From assembly GCF_900099655.1 (NCBI RefSeq), contig NZ_FNDC01000003.1:1-64000 (forward strand): a stretch of DNA of 64,000 bases, written 5' to 3'. The translations under genes and the position numbers were made by a program. Within the stretch, counting starts at the first letter, position 1. Each line of letters opens with the position of its first letter. Of this stretch, positions 1 through 9,888 are shown in pieces. The notes beneath the pieces are model-generated. The model was given only the letters and a program-made list of their open reading frames with translations. It was not told the DNA's origin and searched no databases. The DNA is from Planococcus glaciei. GTDB taxonomy: Bacteria; Bacillota; Bacilli; Bacillales_A; Planococcaceae.

Positions 1-349
1 TATGGCTTCTGCTGACTTCTGGTTGTTCAGCTGCCCATCACTGGGCAGGTTACCAAGGGTACTTGGCGTTTCAACCAGACCTCCCCGGGTAAGAACGCAA
101 TCTTTCCCTCCACCTATCTGCTTCATTTACTGCATGCGACCTTCGGCAGAAAGGGCTTTGCCTTGTTCAGCAGACTCACCCAATCGCACATAGCCTTGTA
201 TGAAGTTCGTGTTCCTCAGACCGGAGGTTTGCCGCCCGCTTCCTTCAGATTCCACGTCGCCGTGGACACCCTTGCGCTTGGCTAACGGTTACTTCTGCCT
301 TCACCGTTCGGGACTTGCACCCTATAGATTACGCCCATGCCGGGCACAC
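1..349 (-). mobile_element. Group IIC intron, 5' part (domains I-III), truncated by window edge
   Basis: Read on the minus strand, this begins at 349 with GTGTGCCCGGC, the 5' end typical of group II introns. It continues with blocks I recognise from the Oceanobacillus iheyensis class IIC intron (AGGGTGCAAGTCCCGAAC, GAAGGCAGAAGTAAC, GGTCTGAGGAACACGAACTTC, TTACCCGGGGAGGTCTG, GTCAGCAGAAG). Such RNAs are self-splicing ribozymes that move by reverse transcription using a maturase encoded in domain IV, which would lie to the left of the window. The intron starts 6 nt after the hairpin of the DUF1232-gene terminator, as expected for class C introns, which target terminator stem-loops. The family match is from memory and not from an alignment. 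Confidence 0.88.
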
Positions 350-352
350 TGC

Positions 353-384
353 AAAAACCGCGGCAAATGCGCCGCGGTTTGTTT
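353..384 (-). terminator. Intrinsic terminator of the DUF1232 gene; intron target
   Basis: A perfect 10-bp stem (AAACCGCGGC / GCCGCGGTTT) with a 6-nt loop lies directly behind the stop codon and is followed on the minus strand by TTTTTGCA. The U-tract runs into the intron 5' boundary at 350/349. Confidence 0.9.
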
Positions 385-385
385 T

Positions 386-868
386 TTAATTCATGAAACG
401 TTTTACCAGGCGGCCTGCTGGCAATTTGGAAACGTATTTATTGCCTGAATGTGTAATGCCGCGGACTACGGACAATAGTTCAACATCCCCTGCCCAGTGT
501 TCTTCAATCACTTCAATTGGGAACTTGTTCAATAACGTATTGATGATGAATACGGCCACAACCACATCATCCAGGAAGCCTCCTGGCCCTACCAGGATTT
601 CCGGCAGAAAGTCCATTGGTGCAAAGAAATACAGAATCCCTGCTCCTACGGCCCCTTTGCTTTTCGCATCAATGCGTGAATCAAGCATCAATCGAGTCAG
701 CAAGTGGAACAGATCCGGGGCAAACAAAACGTATTTCCCGATTTTGCTGACGAATCCGGAACGTTTGTCGAGCCAACCCTCTATTTTGCTGCGCATTTTT
801 TTATAAAAATCCTGCTGTTCTGCTTCGCTCGGAAGCGGTTTTTTCAAATAATCATTGGCATTGGCCAT
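386..868 (-). CDS. DUF1232 (YkvA-like) small membrane-associated protein
   Basis: This 160-aa protein carries a DUF1232/YkvA-type core, seen as DSRIDAKSKGAVGAGILYF followed by APMDFLPEILVGPGGFLDD. The function is unknown. The family usually has one hydrophobic hairpin and an acidic loop after it, both visible here around residues 70-115. I chose the ATG at 868 because GGGGGATT lies just upstream; an upstream TTG at 904 has no ribosome binding site. The gene stands alone and ends in an intrinsic terminator that the group II intron has targeted. Confidence 0.8.
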   Translation of the reverse strand: MANANDYLKKPLPSEAEQQDFYKKMRSKIEGWLDKRSGFVSKIGKYVLFAPDLFHLLTRLMLDSRIDAKSKGAVGAGILYFFAPMDFLPEILVGPGGFLDDVVVAVFIINTLLNKFPIEVIEEHWAGDVELLSVVRGITHSGNKYVSKLPAGRLVKRFMN

Positions 869-969
869 TGCGAATCCCCCTATTAAGTCAGTCTTAGCGT
901 ACAAGCCGATTTAGATGAATTATACCCTCATCTATAGGTCGGCTAAACAATTCCTGCACCATTCCGTAA

Positions 970-998
970 AAAAAGAACCGCAGATGGTTTGCGGCTCT
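970..998 (-). terminator. Terminator of the first M4 protease gene
   Basis: On the minus strand GAGCCGC pairs with GCGGTTC (one G-U pair) around a 9-nt loop and is followed by seven T residues. Confidence 0.8.
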
Positions 999-1025
999 TC
1001 CGGAATTTCTTCTGTGAATTCCCTA

Positions 1026-2657
1026 TCATTTTAATCCCACTGCAGCAAATGCGGCTTTGACGCTTGTCACTTCCTGGCTGTCCGCTCCATACAAATCGGT
1101 GGCCGCCTGAACGCTTGCTGCCTGCAGCTGCCTGAATTTTGTCGTCGGCGTCAAATATTGGGTCAAGGTCCGGTAAAAGATCTTTCCGGTTTTCTCGATG
1201 CCGATTCCTTCCACTTTAACGTTGTAGTGGGTTCCGCCATTTGCAAGCAAGTAGGCGGCTTTATTGCAGATCGACGAATTGATGTGGACGCCGCCGAAGT
1301 CTTCTAAGCCCAAGTAGCGTTTTGTATAGTGGTCCGGCAAGTCTTTCAACGTCGGATCGGCCAGTGAGCGAAGCGCGTCGCCTTCAACTTTCGGTGTATA
1401 CACTTCCTCGCCGATTTGCCAGTCCGGGGTTTTGCTGTAGGCATGCTCAATCAGCACACCGAAAATATCCGACATCGATTCGTTGATTGCTCCGGCATCG
1501 TTCCAGTAAATGAGTCCAGCTGTCGATTCTGTTACGGCATGCGTCAGTTCATGTGCAATCACATCGAGAGATCCCGATAATGGCAGAAACTTCTCACCGT
1601 CTCCATCGCCGTAAACCATCTGGCTGCCGCTCCAAAATGCATTGTTGTAAGCTTTGCCGTAATGGACCGTCGACACAATCGCTGCTCCTTGGTCATCGTA
1701 GCTATTGCGGTCATGCACCGTTTTAAAATAATCGAAAGTCAGTCCGGCATAATGGTGGGCATCCACTGCGGCCCCGTCCAAAAGGCCGTCCAATTGATGG
1801 TCCGCATCCAGCCACAGCGTTCCGGGAAGTTCGGTTCCGTTCGCTGCATCATACGTGAAAATTCCCTTGCCGCGGGTCCGGTCCAGTAAATAAGATCCTG
1901 CGTCGTTCCGTACGGTATTCACTTTTTTCCGGTCACCCAACACACCCGTTCCATCAGTTAGCGAATCGGTGCCATCCGGCGCAGCTCCGTGGATTTGGTT
2001 GTAGTAGTCCAGAACTGCACCCGTTTTTGCGTCAATAAAATAATGGTAATTCCCGGGTACCGGTGACAAAAACTCATAGCGGATATGGTAAGCAAGCACA
2101 GGAACTTCCTTATCTAAATAAATGATCAGCTCCGGTTTTTCCGAAGGAGCCATTTCCATGGCCCGCCCGTACAGCTGCTGCAAGTTTTGGAGCGCGCCGG
2201 CAGATGCTTGTGCGGGCGCCAAAGCTGCTTTGTCCTTTAAAGCAGGAACAGCCGCTAAATCCGGCACCAGTTCACCTGACACCGACTTCAGCACACCGTT
2301 TTCATCTACATGAGCGGAAATGATGGAACCGAATACCGGAATGCCGTTAAACAGCTGCTGTAGCTTCACATTGGCCAAACCCAGTTCATCCACCGATTCG
2401 CTGACGACTTGAAACTGGGTGGCTTCATCTTCAGCCAGCCCGTACAGCTCCTCTTTTTCATCCAGATAGGCATAGACAATTTCTTTCGCACTTTCAGAAG
2501 AACTCCTGGTTAAACTCCCGGCAATAAATGCTGGAGCTGTGCTGTCTGAACTGGCATAGACTTGCTCCGTACTCGCTGTACCGGTTGCAGATCGAACCGG
2601 TGAAGACAAAATCAGAAAGGCGGCCACTGCCAAGCAACATATACGGCTCCTGTTCAC
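1026..2657 (-). CDS. Secreted M4 (thermolysin-like) neutral metalloprotease, copy 1
   Basis: This is a zinc endopeptidase of 543 aa. It has an N-terminal signal peptide ([13 protein letters not shown]), a propeptide with FTP and PepSY-like inhibitor regions (about residues 40-230) and the M4 catalytic and C-terminal domains. The zinc motif HELTH is near residue 370, the third zinc ligand lies in [11 protein letters not shown], and GGVHINS carries the active-site histidine. It is about 60 percent similar by eye to the neighbouring protease, so the two are tandem duplicates. Translation probably starts at GTG 2657, eight bases after AAAGGAG; a GTG nine bases upstream overlaps that site. It acts extracellularly in protein scavenging. 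A cysteine in [10 protein letters not shown] replaces the glycine found in copy 2. Confidence 0.93.
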   Translation of the reverse strand: MNRSRICCLAVAAFLILSSPVRSATGTASTEQVYASSDSTAPAFIAGSLTRSSSESAKEIVYAYLDEKEELYGLAEDEATQFQVVSESVDELGLANVKLQQLFNGIPVFGSIISAHVDENGVLKSVSGELVPDLAAVPALKDKAALAPAQASAGALQNLQQLYGRAMEMAPSEKPELIIYLDKEVPVLAYHIRYEFLSPVPGNYHYFIDAKTGAVLDYYNQIHGAAPDGTDSLTDGTGVLGDRKKVNTVRNDAGSYLLDRTRGKGIFTYDAANGTELPGTLWLDADHQLDGLLDGAAVDAHHYAGLTFDYFKTVHDRNSYDDQGAAIVSTVHYGKAYNNAFWSGSQMVYGDGDGEKFLPLSGSLDVIAHELTHAVTESTAGLIYWNDAGAINESMSDIFGVLIEHAYSKTPDWQIGEEVYTPKVEGDALRSLADPTLKDLPDHYTKRYLGLEDFGGVHINSSICNKAAYLLANGGTHYNVKVEGIGIEKTGKIFYRTLTQYLTPTTKFRQLQAASVQAATDLYGADSQEVTSVKAAFAAVGLK

Positions 2658-2790
2658 TGGATTCACTCCTTTTTTGTCATCTGTGCATTTCCTTTTATAT
2701 ACATCTTACCTCCTTTAATTTTCAGAATACATAGTCACCTTTGTCTGTTTTATTCGAATGGATTCAGGTGCAAATACCTGTATTGAAAAA

Positions 2791-2822
2791 TAAAAAAAGG
2801 CCACTCTAAGCGAGTGGCCTTA
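2791..2822 (-). terminator. Terminator of the second M4 protease gene
   Basis: Stem AAGGCCACTC / GAGTGGCCTT, then a TTTTTTT tract on the minus strand. It separates the two protease genes, so each is probably its own transcription unit. Confidence 0.88.
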
Positions 2823-2832
2823 CTCATTGTAT

Positions 2833-4500
<1,668 letters not shown>

Positions 4501-4741
4501 TCACTCCTTTAATTTGCCGTCATTGTCTGGCGGTTTATTAAAGAATAGCGGTTTGCCTTAATGGAGGATATAGGCTTCAATATCTGTTTTTTATTCCCTC
4601 AAAATATGTTATTTAACATCACGAAAAATGAATGTTCAAAATATTTTAATTTTTCATACGACTTTCGAACTGCCTTTTGGTATGTTTTTGCTCCATCTAG
4701 AAATTTTGATGATATTTTTTAAGGAGCTCTGTTTCACACCA

Positions 4742-4773
4742 TAAAAAAAGACCTGCTCAATGATGAGCAGGCC
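4742..4773 (-). terminator. Terminator of the cspA-like gene
   Basis: Minus-strand stem GCCTGCTCA / TGAGCAGGT with loop TCAT, followed by a run of T residues. Confidence 0.88.
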
Positions 4774-4780
4774 TTGGAGA

Positions 4781-4981
4781 TTAGATTTTAGTTACATTTG
4801 TAGCTTGAGGTCCGCGGTTGCCTTCCTCTACTTCAAATTCTACTTTTTGTCCTTCGTCAAGCGTTTTAAAGCCTTCGCCTTGGATCGCTGAGAAGTGAAC
4901 GAATACGTCATCTCCGCCTTCAACTTCGATAAATCCGAAACCTTTTTCTGAGTTGAACCATTTAACTGTACCTTGTTGCAT
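4781..4981 (-). CDS. cspB: Cold-shock protein (CspA/CspB family)
   Basis: This 66-aa single cold-shock domain protein binds single-stranded nucleic acid and acts as an RNA chaperone. RNP1 (KGFGFIEV) and RNP2 (DVFVHFSAI) are intact, and the C-terminus [13 protein letters not shown] is typical of the family. The start is the ATG at 4981, behind AGGAGG. A sigma-A promoter at 5133-5160 places the start of transcription near 5126, which leaves a leader of about 145 nt. The leader contains a large inverted repeat, in keeping with the long structured leaders that control cold-shock genes. A second paralogue lies at 39988. The exact paralogue name is uncertain. Confidence 0.95.
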   Translation of the reverse strand: MQQGTVKWFNSEKGFGFIEVEGGDDVFVHFSAIQGEGFKTLDEGQKVEFEVEEGNRGPQATNVTKI

Positions 4982-5039
4982 GTGTAAAAACCTCCTGGGT
5001 ATAAAAAAATTTTCAATATGGAATTTTTCCATTAAAAAA

Positions 5040-5096
5040 ATTCACATATTCAAAAAAGTACCATCACTAGCTGATCACTTTTTTGAATAGGTGAAT
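5040..5096 (-). promoter_or_regulatory. 20-bp inverted repeat in the cspA leader
   Basis: Arms 5040-5059 and 5077-5096 are complementary over 20 nt with one mismatch, around a 17-nt loop. The hairpin starts about 30 nt after the predicted transcription start and about 60 nt before the cold-shock start codon. It could act as a temperature-sensitive or stabilising leader structure; that role is inferred. Confidence 0.75.
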
Positions 5097-5132
5097 AGCG
5101 GTTCGTGGTGTAATCTTTAGTTCTATAAGTCT

Positions 5133-5160
5133 ATTATAGCAATTAAAACTGATAAGTCAA
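5133..5160 (-). promoter_or_regulatory. Sigma-A promoter of the cspA-like gene
   Basis: On the minus strand TTGACT (5155-5160) and TATAAT (5133-5138) are separated by 16 bp, and a TG dinucleotide precedes the -10 box. Confidence 0.85.
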
Positions 5161-5166
5161 ATAAAT

Positions 5167-5463
5167 CTAAAAACTATTTATAGGCTTTTTGTTGTGAGTC
5201 CATAACAATCCATGATAAATTTGCAGATTTTCCTCACATTCTTCGCAAAAGGCCAAATCGCCTTCATTCCAAAATGCAATGGCTCCCTGCCCTTTGGATT
5301 TGCTGCTGGAGAATTTTTGGTGCATGCCTTTTTTTCTTTCTTCGAAATAGGCGAGAGCTTCCTGAAACTCGTCAAAGCTCTTCTGATCACGTATGTCCTT
5401 CTCCCATCCTTCTAACATCCACCACGGTTCTTCGAAGCCTTTCGTGTAAAAAACTTCATACAT
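5167..5463 (-). CDS. DUF1033-like protein
   Basis: This 98-aa cytoplasmic protein opens with MYEVFYTKGFEEPWWMLEGWE, resembling the DUF1033 family of short Firmicute proteins whose N-terminus carries an EPWW motif. The function is unknown. There are two cysteines in FCEECEENLQ, which might bind metal but make no complete zinc motif. The gene ends just upstream of the cold-shock promoter and looks monocistronic. The family call rests on the N-terminal motif only. Confidence 0.65.
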   Translation of the reverse strand: MYEVFYTKGFEEPWWMLEGWEKDIRDQKSFDEFQEALAYFEERKKGMHQKFSSSKSKGQGAIAFWNEGDLAFCEECEENLQIYHGLLWTHNKKPINSF

Positions 5464-5671
5464 TCAAATCCGCTCCATTCTTTCCCTATAAGCATTCTCC
5501 CAGAACTGTCTAAATATGTCTAGTGCTTTGATTGCCTTTTTTCTGGCAGTTCGAAAGTTTGTATTGGCCTCTTATTCCTTGTAAAATAGGAAGGAGACAA
5601 GGAATCATTTGAAACTTTTAGCGGCTTATTTCGTATATATAGTAACAGCTGCACCAAAGGAGGACAGTTTC

Positions 5672-6370
5672 ATGAAGCCTTTTGAAAAATTCATCCAACG
5701 GCAGACCGTCAGCCTGCCTCTTATGACCGTCATGTTCCCTGTATTGTATATGGGTGCAGAAATCGGGCTGATCGCTTCAGGAGCCGTGGCTGCCGGAACA
5801 TATCTTGCCAGCACCTCTACTATGAAACATGTACAGTATTCGTCCGATTCGAAAAAACTCGGCATGACCCGGAGTGAATATAAAAATGTACGCAATCAAG
5901 TGAAAGAAGCCAAATTGAAAATCAAACAATTGCAGAAGAGTTCTTACCAGGTACGCTCAATCTCTTCATTTAAGCAGTTAATGAATATGGCGAAAGTCGC
6001 CAACAAGATTGTTGCCCATGTGCAGCAAAATCCCCGCAAGTTTTACTTGGCGGAATCGTTCTTTTATTCGCATCTCGAATCTGCAGTGGAATTAACCCAG
6101 AAATACGCTTTGCTTGTCGGCCAGCCGGTAAAAGACCGTGAGTTGAAAGTGGCTCTTCAAGACACACGCGAAATGCTGCATTCGATGAGCGATGTGCTGG
6201 AACGTGATTTGAAAAAAGTGTTGTCTACCGATGTCGAACAGCTTCGGATGGAGCTCGATTATGCCCGTCTGACCGTCGACCAGCACAACAACCAGAAATT
6301 GCTCGAACAATACCCTACTGACAGTGAAGGAGACGTGGAACATGACAGAAAATCGCTCGAATCAAAGTGA
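5672..6370 (+). CDS. xpaC: XpaC-like 5-bromo-4-chloroindolyl phosphate hydrolysis protein
   Basis: This 232-aa protein has an N-terminal hydrophobic segment (MTVMFPVLYMGAEIGLIASGAVAAGTY, residues 14-40) followed by a long helical region rich in K, Q and E. It matches the XpaC family, named for X-phosphate hydrolysis in B. subtilis; the true role is unknown. I use the ATG at 5672 behind AAAGGAGGA. The gene overlaps the downstream telA by 29 bp, which implies translational coupling and a shared job, as in the B. subtilis xpaC-yaaN pair. Confidence 0.85.
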   Translation: MKPFEKFIQRQTVSLPLMTVMFPVLYMGAEIGLIASGAVAAGTYLASTSTMKHVQYSSDSKKLGMTRSEYKNVRNQVKEAKLKIKQLQKSSYQVRSISSFKQLMNMAKVANKIVAHVQQNPRKFYLAESFFYSHLESAVELTQKYALLVGQPVKDRELKVALQDTREMLHSMSDVLERDLKKVLSTDVEQLRMELDYARLTVDQHNNQKLLEQYPTDSEGDVEHDRKSLESK

Positions 6371-7517
6371 ACTTGATGATTTGCTTGGCACCCCCTTCGG
6401 CATGGAGCCGGTTGCGCAGGAAGTCAATTTGGCCAAGCCGGGCGGACAGCCTGTAGCATTAATGGAACGATTGACAAAAGACGAACAGGAAAAGGCGCGT
6501 GAACTGGCCAAACAGATTCCTGCCGGCAATTATGAAGCTATTTTAACATATGGAGCGAATGCGCAAAACCAGTTGAGCCAGTTTTCCCATAAAATGCTGG
6601 ACCACGTCCAGTCGAAAGACATCGGCCCTGTTGGAGATGTTTTAAATGATTTGATGAAAAAATTGCAGGAACTGAATCCTGAAGAACTGTCCCAAAGCAA
6701 AAAGTCGGGTCTCCGCAAATTGTTCGCGAAAGCGAAATACTCCGTTCAGGAAATGATGACCAAATACCAGAAGCTTTCCACTCAAGTGGACCGCATCAGC
6801 ATCCAGTTGGACCACTCAAAACGCGGGCTATTGGAAGACGTGCAAATGCTGGAACAGCTTTATGACCAGAACAAAACTTACTTCCAGGCGCTGAACGTTT
6901 ATATTGCCGCTGCCGAACTGAAGCGCGATGAGATTTTGAATGAGACGATTCCAGCTCTTCGCCGCCGTGCCGAGCAATCGAACGACCAAATGGCTTACCA
7001 GGAAGTTAACGATATGGCGCAGTTTTTGGACCGCCTGGAAAAACGGCTTTACGACTTGCAGCTGTCCCGCCAGATCACGATCCAAAGCGCACCGCAAATC
7101 CGGATGATCCAGCAGACCAACCAGACCTTGGCAGAAAAAATCCAATCGTCCATCATGACATCGATTCCGTTATGGAAAAACCAGATTGCAATCGCTTTGA
7201 CGTTGAACCGCCAAATGAAAGCAGTCGAAGCACAGAAGCAAGTCACGGCTACGACAAATGAATTGCTTCTGAAAAACTCCGAAATGCTGAAAGTGAATTC
7301 CGTTGAAACGGCTAAAGAAAACGAGCGCGGCATAGTGGAAATTGAAACCTTGAAACAAACGCAGGAAAACTTATTGACGACGATCGAAGAAACGCTTCGC
7401 ATCCAAGCCGAAGGACGCAAAAACCGCAAAGCGGCAGAAATTGAAATCGGCAAAATGGAAGAAGATCTGAAACAGCGCTTGCTGTCGATCCAGGACGACC
7501 GCGAAGGGCGTGCATGA
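6342..7517 (+). CDS. yaaN: TelA/YaaN toxic anion resistance family protein
   Basis: This 391-aa largely helical, coiled-coil protein belongs to the TelA family (tellurite resistance, often co-occurring with XpaC). Visible family features are GNYEAILTYGANAQNQLSQFSHKML near residues 60-85, the middle segment SIQLDHSKRGLLEDVQMLEQLYDQN, and APQIRMIQQTNQTLAEKIQSSI, IPLWKNQIAIAL toward the C-terminus. The ATG at 6342 is preceded by GAAGGAG and lies inside the end of xpaC. An intrinsic terminator follows seven bases after the stop. A tellurite phenotype is not implied by sequence alone. Confidence 0.9.
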   Translation: MTENRSNQSELDDLLGTPFGMEPVAQEVNLAKPGGQPVALMERLTKDEQEKARELAKQIPAGNYEAILTYGANAQNQLSQFSHKMLDHVQSKDIGPVGDVLNDLMKKLQELNPEELSQSKKSGLRKLFAKAKYSVQEMMTKYQKLSTQVDRISIQLDHSKRGLLEDVQMLEQLYDQNKTYFQALNVYIAAAELKRDEILNETIPALRRRAEQSNDQMAYQEVNDMAQFLDRLEKRLYDLQLSRQITIQSAPQIRMIQQTNQTLAEKIQSSIMTSIPLWKNQIAIALTLNRQMKAVEAQKQVTATTNELLLKNSEMLKVNSVETAKENERGIVEIETLKQTQENLLTTIEETLRIQAEGRKNRKAAEIEIGKMEEDLKQRLLSIQDDREGRA

Positions 7518-7523
7518 TGTTAA

Positions 7524-7555
7524 CCCCGAAAGCTTCTGAGCTTTCGGGTTTTTTT
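7524..7555 (+). terminator. Terminator of xpaC-yaaN
   Basis: Stem CCCGAAAGCT / AGCTTTCGGG with loop TCTG, then TTTTTTT. Confidence 0.92.
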
Positions 7556-7656
7556 ATGCCTTTCGGCCGTGCGGACAGTATTTCGGCTAACCAGGACAGT
7601 ATTCTCTTTTCCCGGGAGTAGCCAGCTCTCAAAATATATAAAAATATATTGGAAAT

Positions 7657-7679
7657 CCCACCGTGCATGGCACAGTGGG
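7657..7679 (-). repeat. Hairpin repeat, copy 1 (CCCACCGTGCATG)
   Basis: CCCAC (7657-7661) pairs with GTGGG (7675-7679). The left side, CCCACCGTGCATG, is identical to copy 2 at 7902-7914. Confidence 0.55.
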
Positions 7680-7901
7680 CTCTTTGGAGGGGTTTCGCAC
7701 CGCGGAACCCATTCGTTTTGGCAGCAACAGCCCGGAAAGCGGGCTGCTGCTGTTGCAAAATCGGCTTTTTTTGACGAAAAGAAAGTAATTACCTGTGAAC
7801 AGAAAGTATTCATGTCCAAAATGAACGTATTTTAACTCTATATGAAAGCTAGCCTTTTTTGGTAATTATTCATCTCTTTAAAAGTAATTTAATGAAAAGA
7901 A

Positions 7902-7922
7902 CCCACCGTGCATGAACGGTGG
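7902..7922 (-). terminator. Hairpin repeat copy 2; probable terminator of the vWA/MoxR operon
   Basis: CCACCGT pairs with ACGGTGG, and on the minus strand the stem is followed by GTTCTTTTC. It lies about 100 nt behind the stop codon of the vWA gene. Confidence 0.65.
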
Positions 7923-8025
7923 AGCTCTGTCCTATAGGAAGGGGCAAAGCTATTTTAACGTTCTACCTTCTTTACTTTCGAATGTATTTTCTCGACTCCT
8001 ATGCAGACTGCATTTTTCTGATCCA

Positions 8026-9879
8026 TTATCCCGACTGGATCACCAAATGCAGCGTCCGCTTCAACAGCCGCAGCGTCTGTTCGACAAATTGCTCGAGCGA
8101 GTCAGCACTGACGGATTTATTGCCATACATCATGCGGTAAAAAGCGGCCTGTTCATCGGTTGTCGGTTCGCTGCTCAAAAACAGATGCAGCACTTCGATG
8201 CCCTGCTTTTTCGCTTCGGAAACCGCGTTGGCCGTGTCTACGACGCCATTTTCGGCATAGTTGTAGGCAGATGGTTCTCCGTCTGAAAATACCAGCATAA
8301 AGCGGTGCTTTTCGGGCCGCTTGTTGATGCGGTCCGTCATCCAGCGAATGGCAAAGCCGTCCCGGTTGTCTTCGTGCGCTTCCATCGAAACGATATCCTC
8401 AGCATGGTCACGGCTGCCGTCTTCCAGTTTATGCATCCATTCGAAATAATTCGGTTGTGCTGCATCGCTTGCCTCGTATGCATCTTCATAAAACAGCACG
8501 ATGTCATGCGGTACATTCAATCCGCGCAATACATCATGGAATAGCAGGACGGCTTGTTTCGTTTCATCGAGTTTGTCAATCATCGATGCTGAACCGTCAA
8601 TCAGCAGACTAAAAACCGCATCCAGTTCTTTGGACGGTGCAGTTTTCCGGTAAAATGGCTTCGGCCGTTCTTCGATTACCAACGGCAGCAGATTTCTCGA
8701 CAGTCTGCCGGCATTCAAATTGTGCCGCACATCTTGCCGGCGCTGCGTCATGCGCTTTTTCAGCTCACGCAATAACGCCCGCACGTATGGCGCCTGTTTT
8801 CTGCGCCAGTCTTCAATAACCGCCCGCTGGTCTTTTGATGCCTCGATCCTTTTTTCCGTATAGACGACTCCATCATTGGCAGCGCCGAATTTGCCGGCTG
8901 CTTTTTTCGGCTCGCTGTCCATCCGCTGGTCGGTTGCGTCATTGTCTTCCTGGTGGTCACCGCGGGAATCGCCTTTCGCCGTCTGCTGGATATCCCCGCT
9001 GCCTTCGTCTTCCCGGCCGCCTTCTGCATAGCTGGAATCGCCCCGTTCGAGTTCATATTCCATCGCCGGCGCTTCCGAAATTTCCGTCTCGCGGTGCCAG
9101 GACTGGAACCATTCCTCGATCGTTTCGATTTCTTCTTCCCGGCTTTCCTCTTCAGGCTCGATGCCTTCATGGTAGCGGTAAGGCGGCGCTTTATCTGCTG
9201 CTTCGCCAAATGTGTAATAGGTGTGCACCGTATCGCTTTCCAGCATGTATTCCAGACGCGGCAGCACCCGCTCCACTACTGCAGCAGAATCGGCGGTGGA
9301 CCTTGCATCGAACAATGCCGTCCATAGAAAGAACAACGGCTCGAATGCTTCGCTGTCCGGCACTTCTTCCCCTCTTAAACGTAAAAATGCCGCATTTAAA
9401 AAAGCATCCGCCAAAAAACCTTTTTGCCGGTTCTGCCGGTATTGATCCCTGTGGTAGTCCACATAAACCGATTCTCTTGTTGTGAAAGCTTCCGCTGTGC
9501 CCGGCCGCTCTTTGCTTATTTTTTCAATCAACCGAAATTCTTCCGCACACAGCAATAACTGTTCCTTTAAATTCGGAAGCTCTGCAGCTGCGCCTTTAAA
9601 ACGCAGCCAGGCCTTAATATTGAAATGGCGCCAATACCCCGCACCCAACAAATAAACATCGGATAAATAGCCATTGCGTTCAATCTTTTTCGGGCGATGG
9701 CGCCAAAAAACACTGATGGACACCGATGCTTCCGACGGCCGGAATTCAATCAATTTGCGCGTCGTCACTTTTAAATAAGGGGCATCCGCCAATGCACCTG
9801 CCAGCATCTCCATTTGGTGGAGCAATTTCGTATCGATCGTTTCATTATTAAATTGGATAAAGCGATTGACTGAAGCCAT
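8026..9879 (-). CDS. vWA-domain protein, NorD/YojO-like partner of a MoxR ATPase
   Basis: This 617-aa protein has a long N-terminal region (1-370), a low-complexity acidic stretch around residues 260-320 (EEESREEEIETIEEW, then D/E/G-rich), and a C-terminal von Willebrand A domain. The MIDAS motif is intact as LLIDGSASM, and VFSDGEPSAYNY supplies the later metal-site residues. It follows the AAA+ gene with the arrangement of NorQ/NorD and B. subtilis YojN/YojO, where the ATPase and the vWA protein act together in remodelling or metal insertion; the client here is unknown. I chose the ATG at 9879 (AGGTGG five bases upstream) over a GTG at 9888. Confidence 0.85.
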   Translation of the reverse strand: MASVNRFIQFNNETIDTKLLHQMEMLAGALADAPYLKVTTRKLIEFRPSEASVSISVFWRHRPKKIERNGYLSDVYLLGAGYWRHFNIKAWLRFKGAAAELPNLKEQLLLCAEEFRLIEKISKERPGTAEAFTTRESVYVDYHRDQYRQNRQKGFLADAFLNAAFLRLRGEEVPDSEAFEPLFFLWTALFDARSTADSAAVVERVLPRLEYMLESDTVHTYYTFGEAADKAPPYRYHEGIEPEEESREEEIETIEEWFQSWHRETEISEAPAMEYELERGDSSYAEGGREDEGSGDIQQTAKGDSRGDHQEDNDATDQRMDSEPKKAAGKFGAANDGVVYTEKRIEASKDQRAVIEDWRRKQAPYVRALLRELKKRMTQRRQDVRHNLNAGRLSRNLLPLVIEERPKPFYRKTAPSKELDAVFSLLIDGSASMIDKLDETKQAVLLFHDVLRGLNVPHDIVLFYEDAYEASDAAQPNYFEWMHKLEDGSRDHAEDIVSMEAHEDNRDGFAIRWMTDRINKRPEKHRFMLVFSDGEPSAYNYAENGVVDTANAVSEAKKQGIEVLHLFLSSEPTTDEQAAFYRMMYGNKSVSADSLEQFVEQTLRLLKRTLHLVIQSG

Positions 9880-9888
9880 TGCCTCCAC

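Larger units (their letters stand above)
7556..8025. other. Gene-free stretch with three hairpins
   Basis: No convincing gene is present. The decamer GGACAGTATT occurs twice near 7573-7605. A strong hairpin spans 7721-7756 (GCAGCAACAGCCCG paired with CGGGCTGCTGCTGTTGC). Two further hairpins share a 13-nt block and are listed separately. The 88-codon plus-strand frame here has no ribosome binding site and no recognisable protein. Confidence 0.6.

Noticed and set aside
7569..7835. 88-codon plus-strand frame downstream of yaaN
   Set aside because: Composed largely of translated hairpins; no ribosome binding site.
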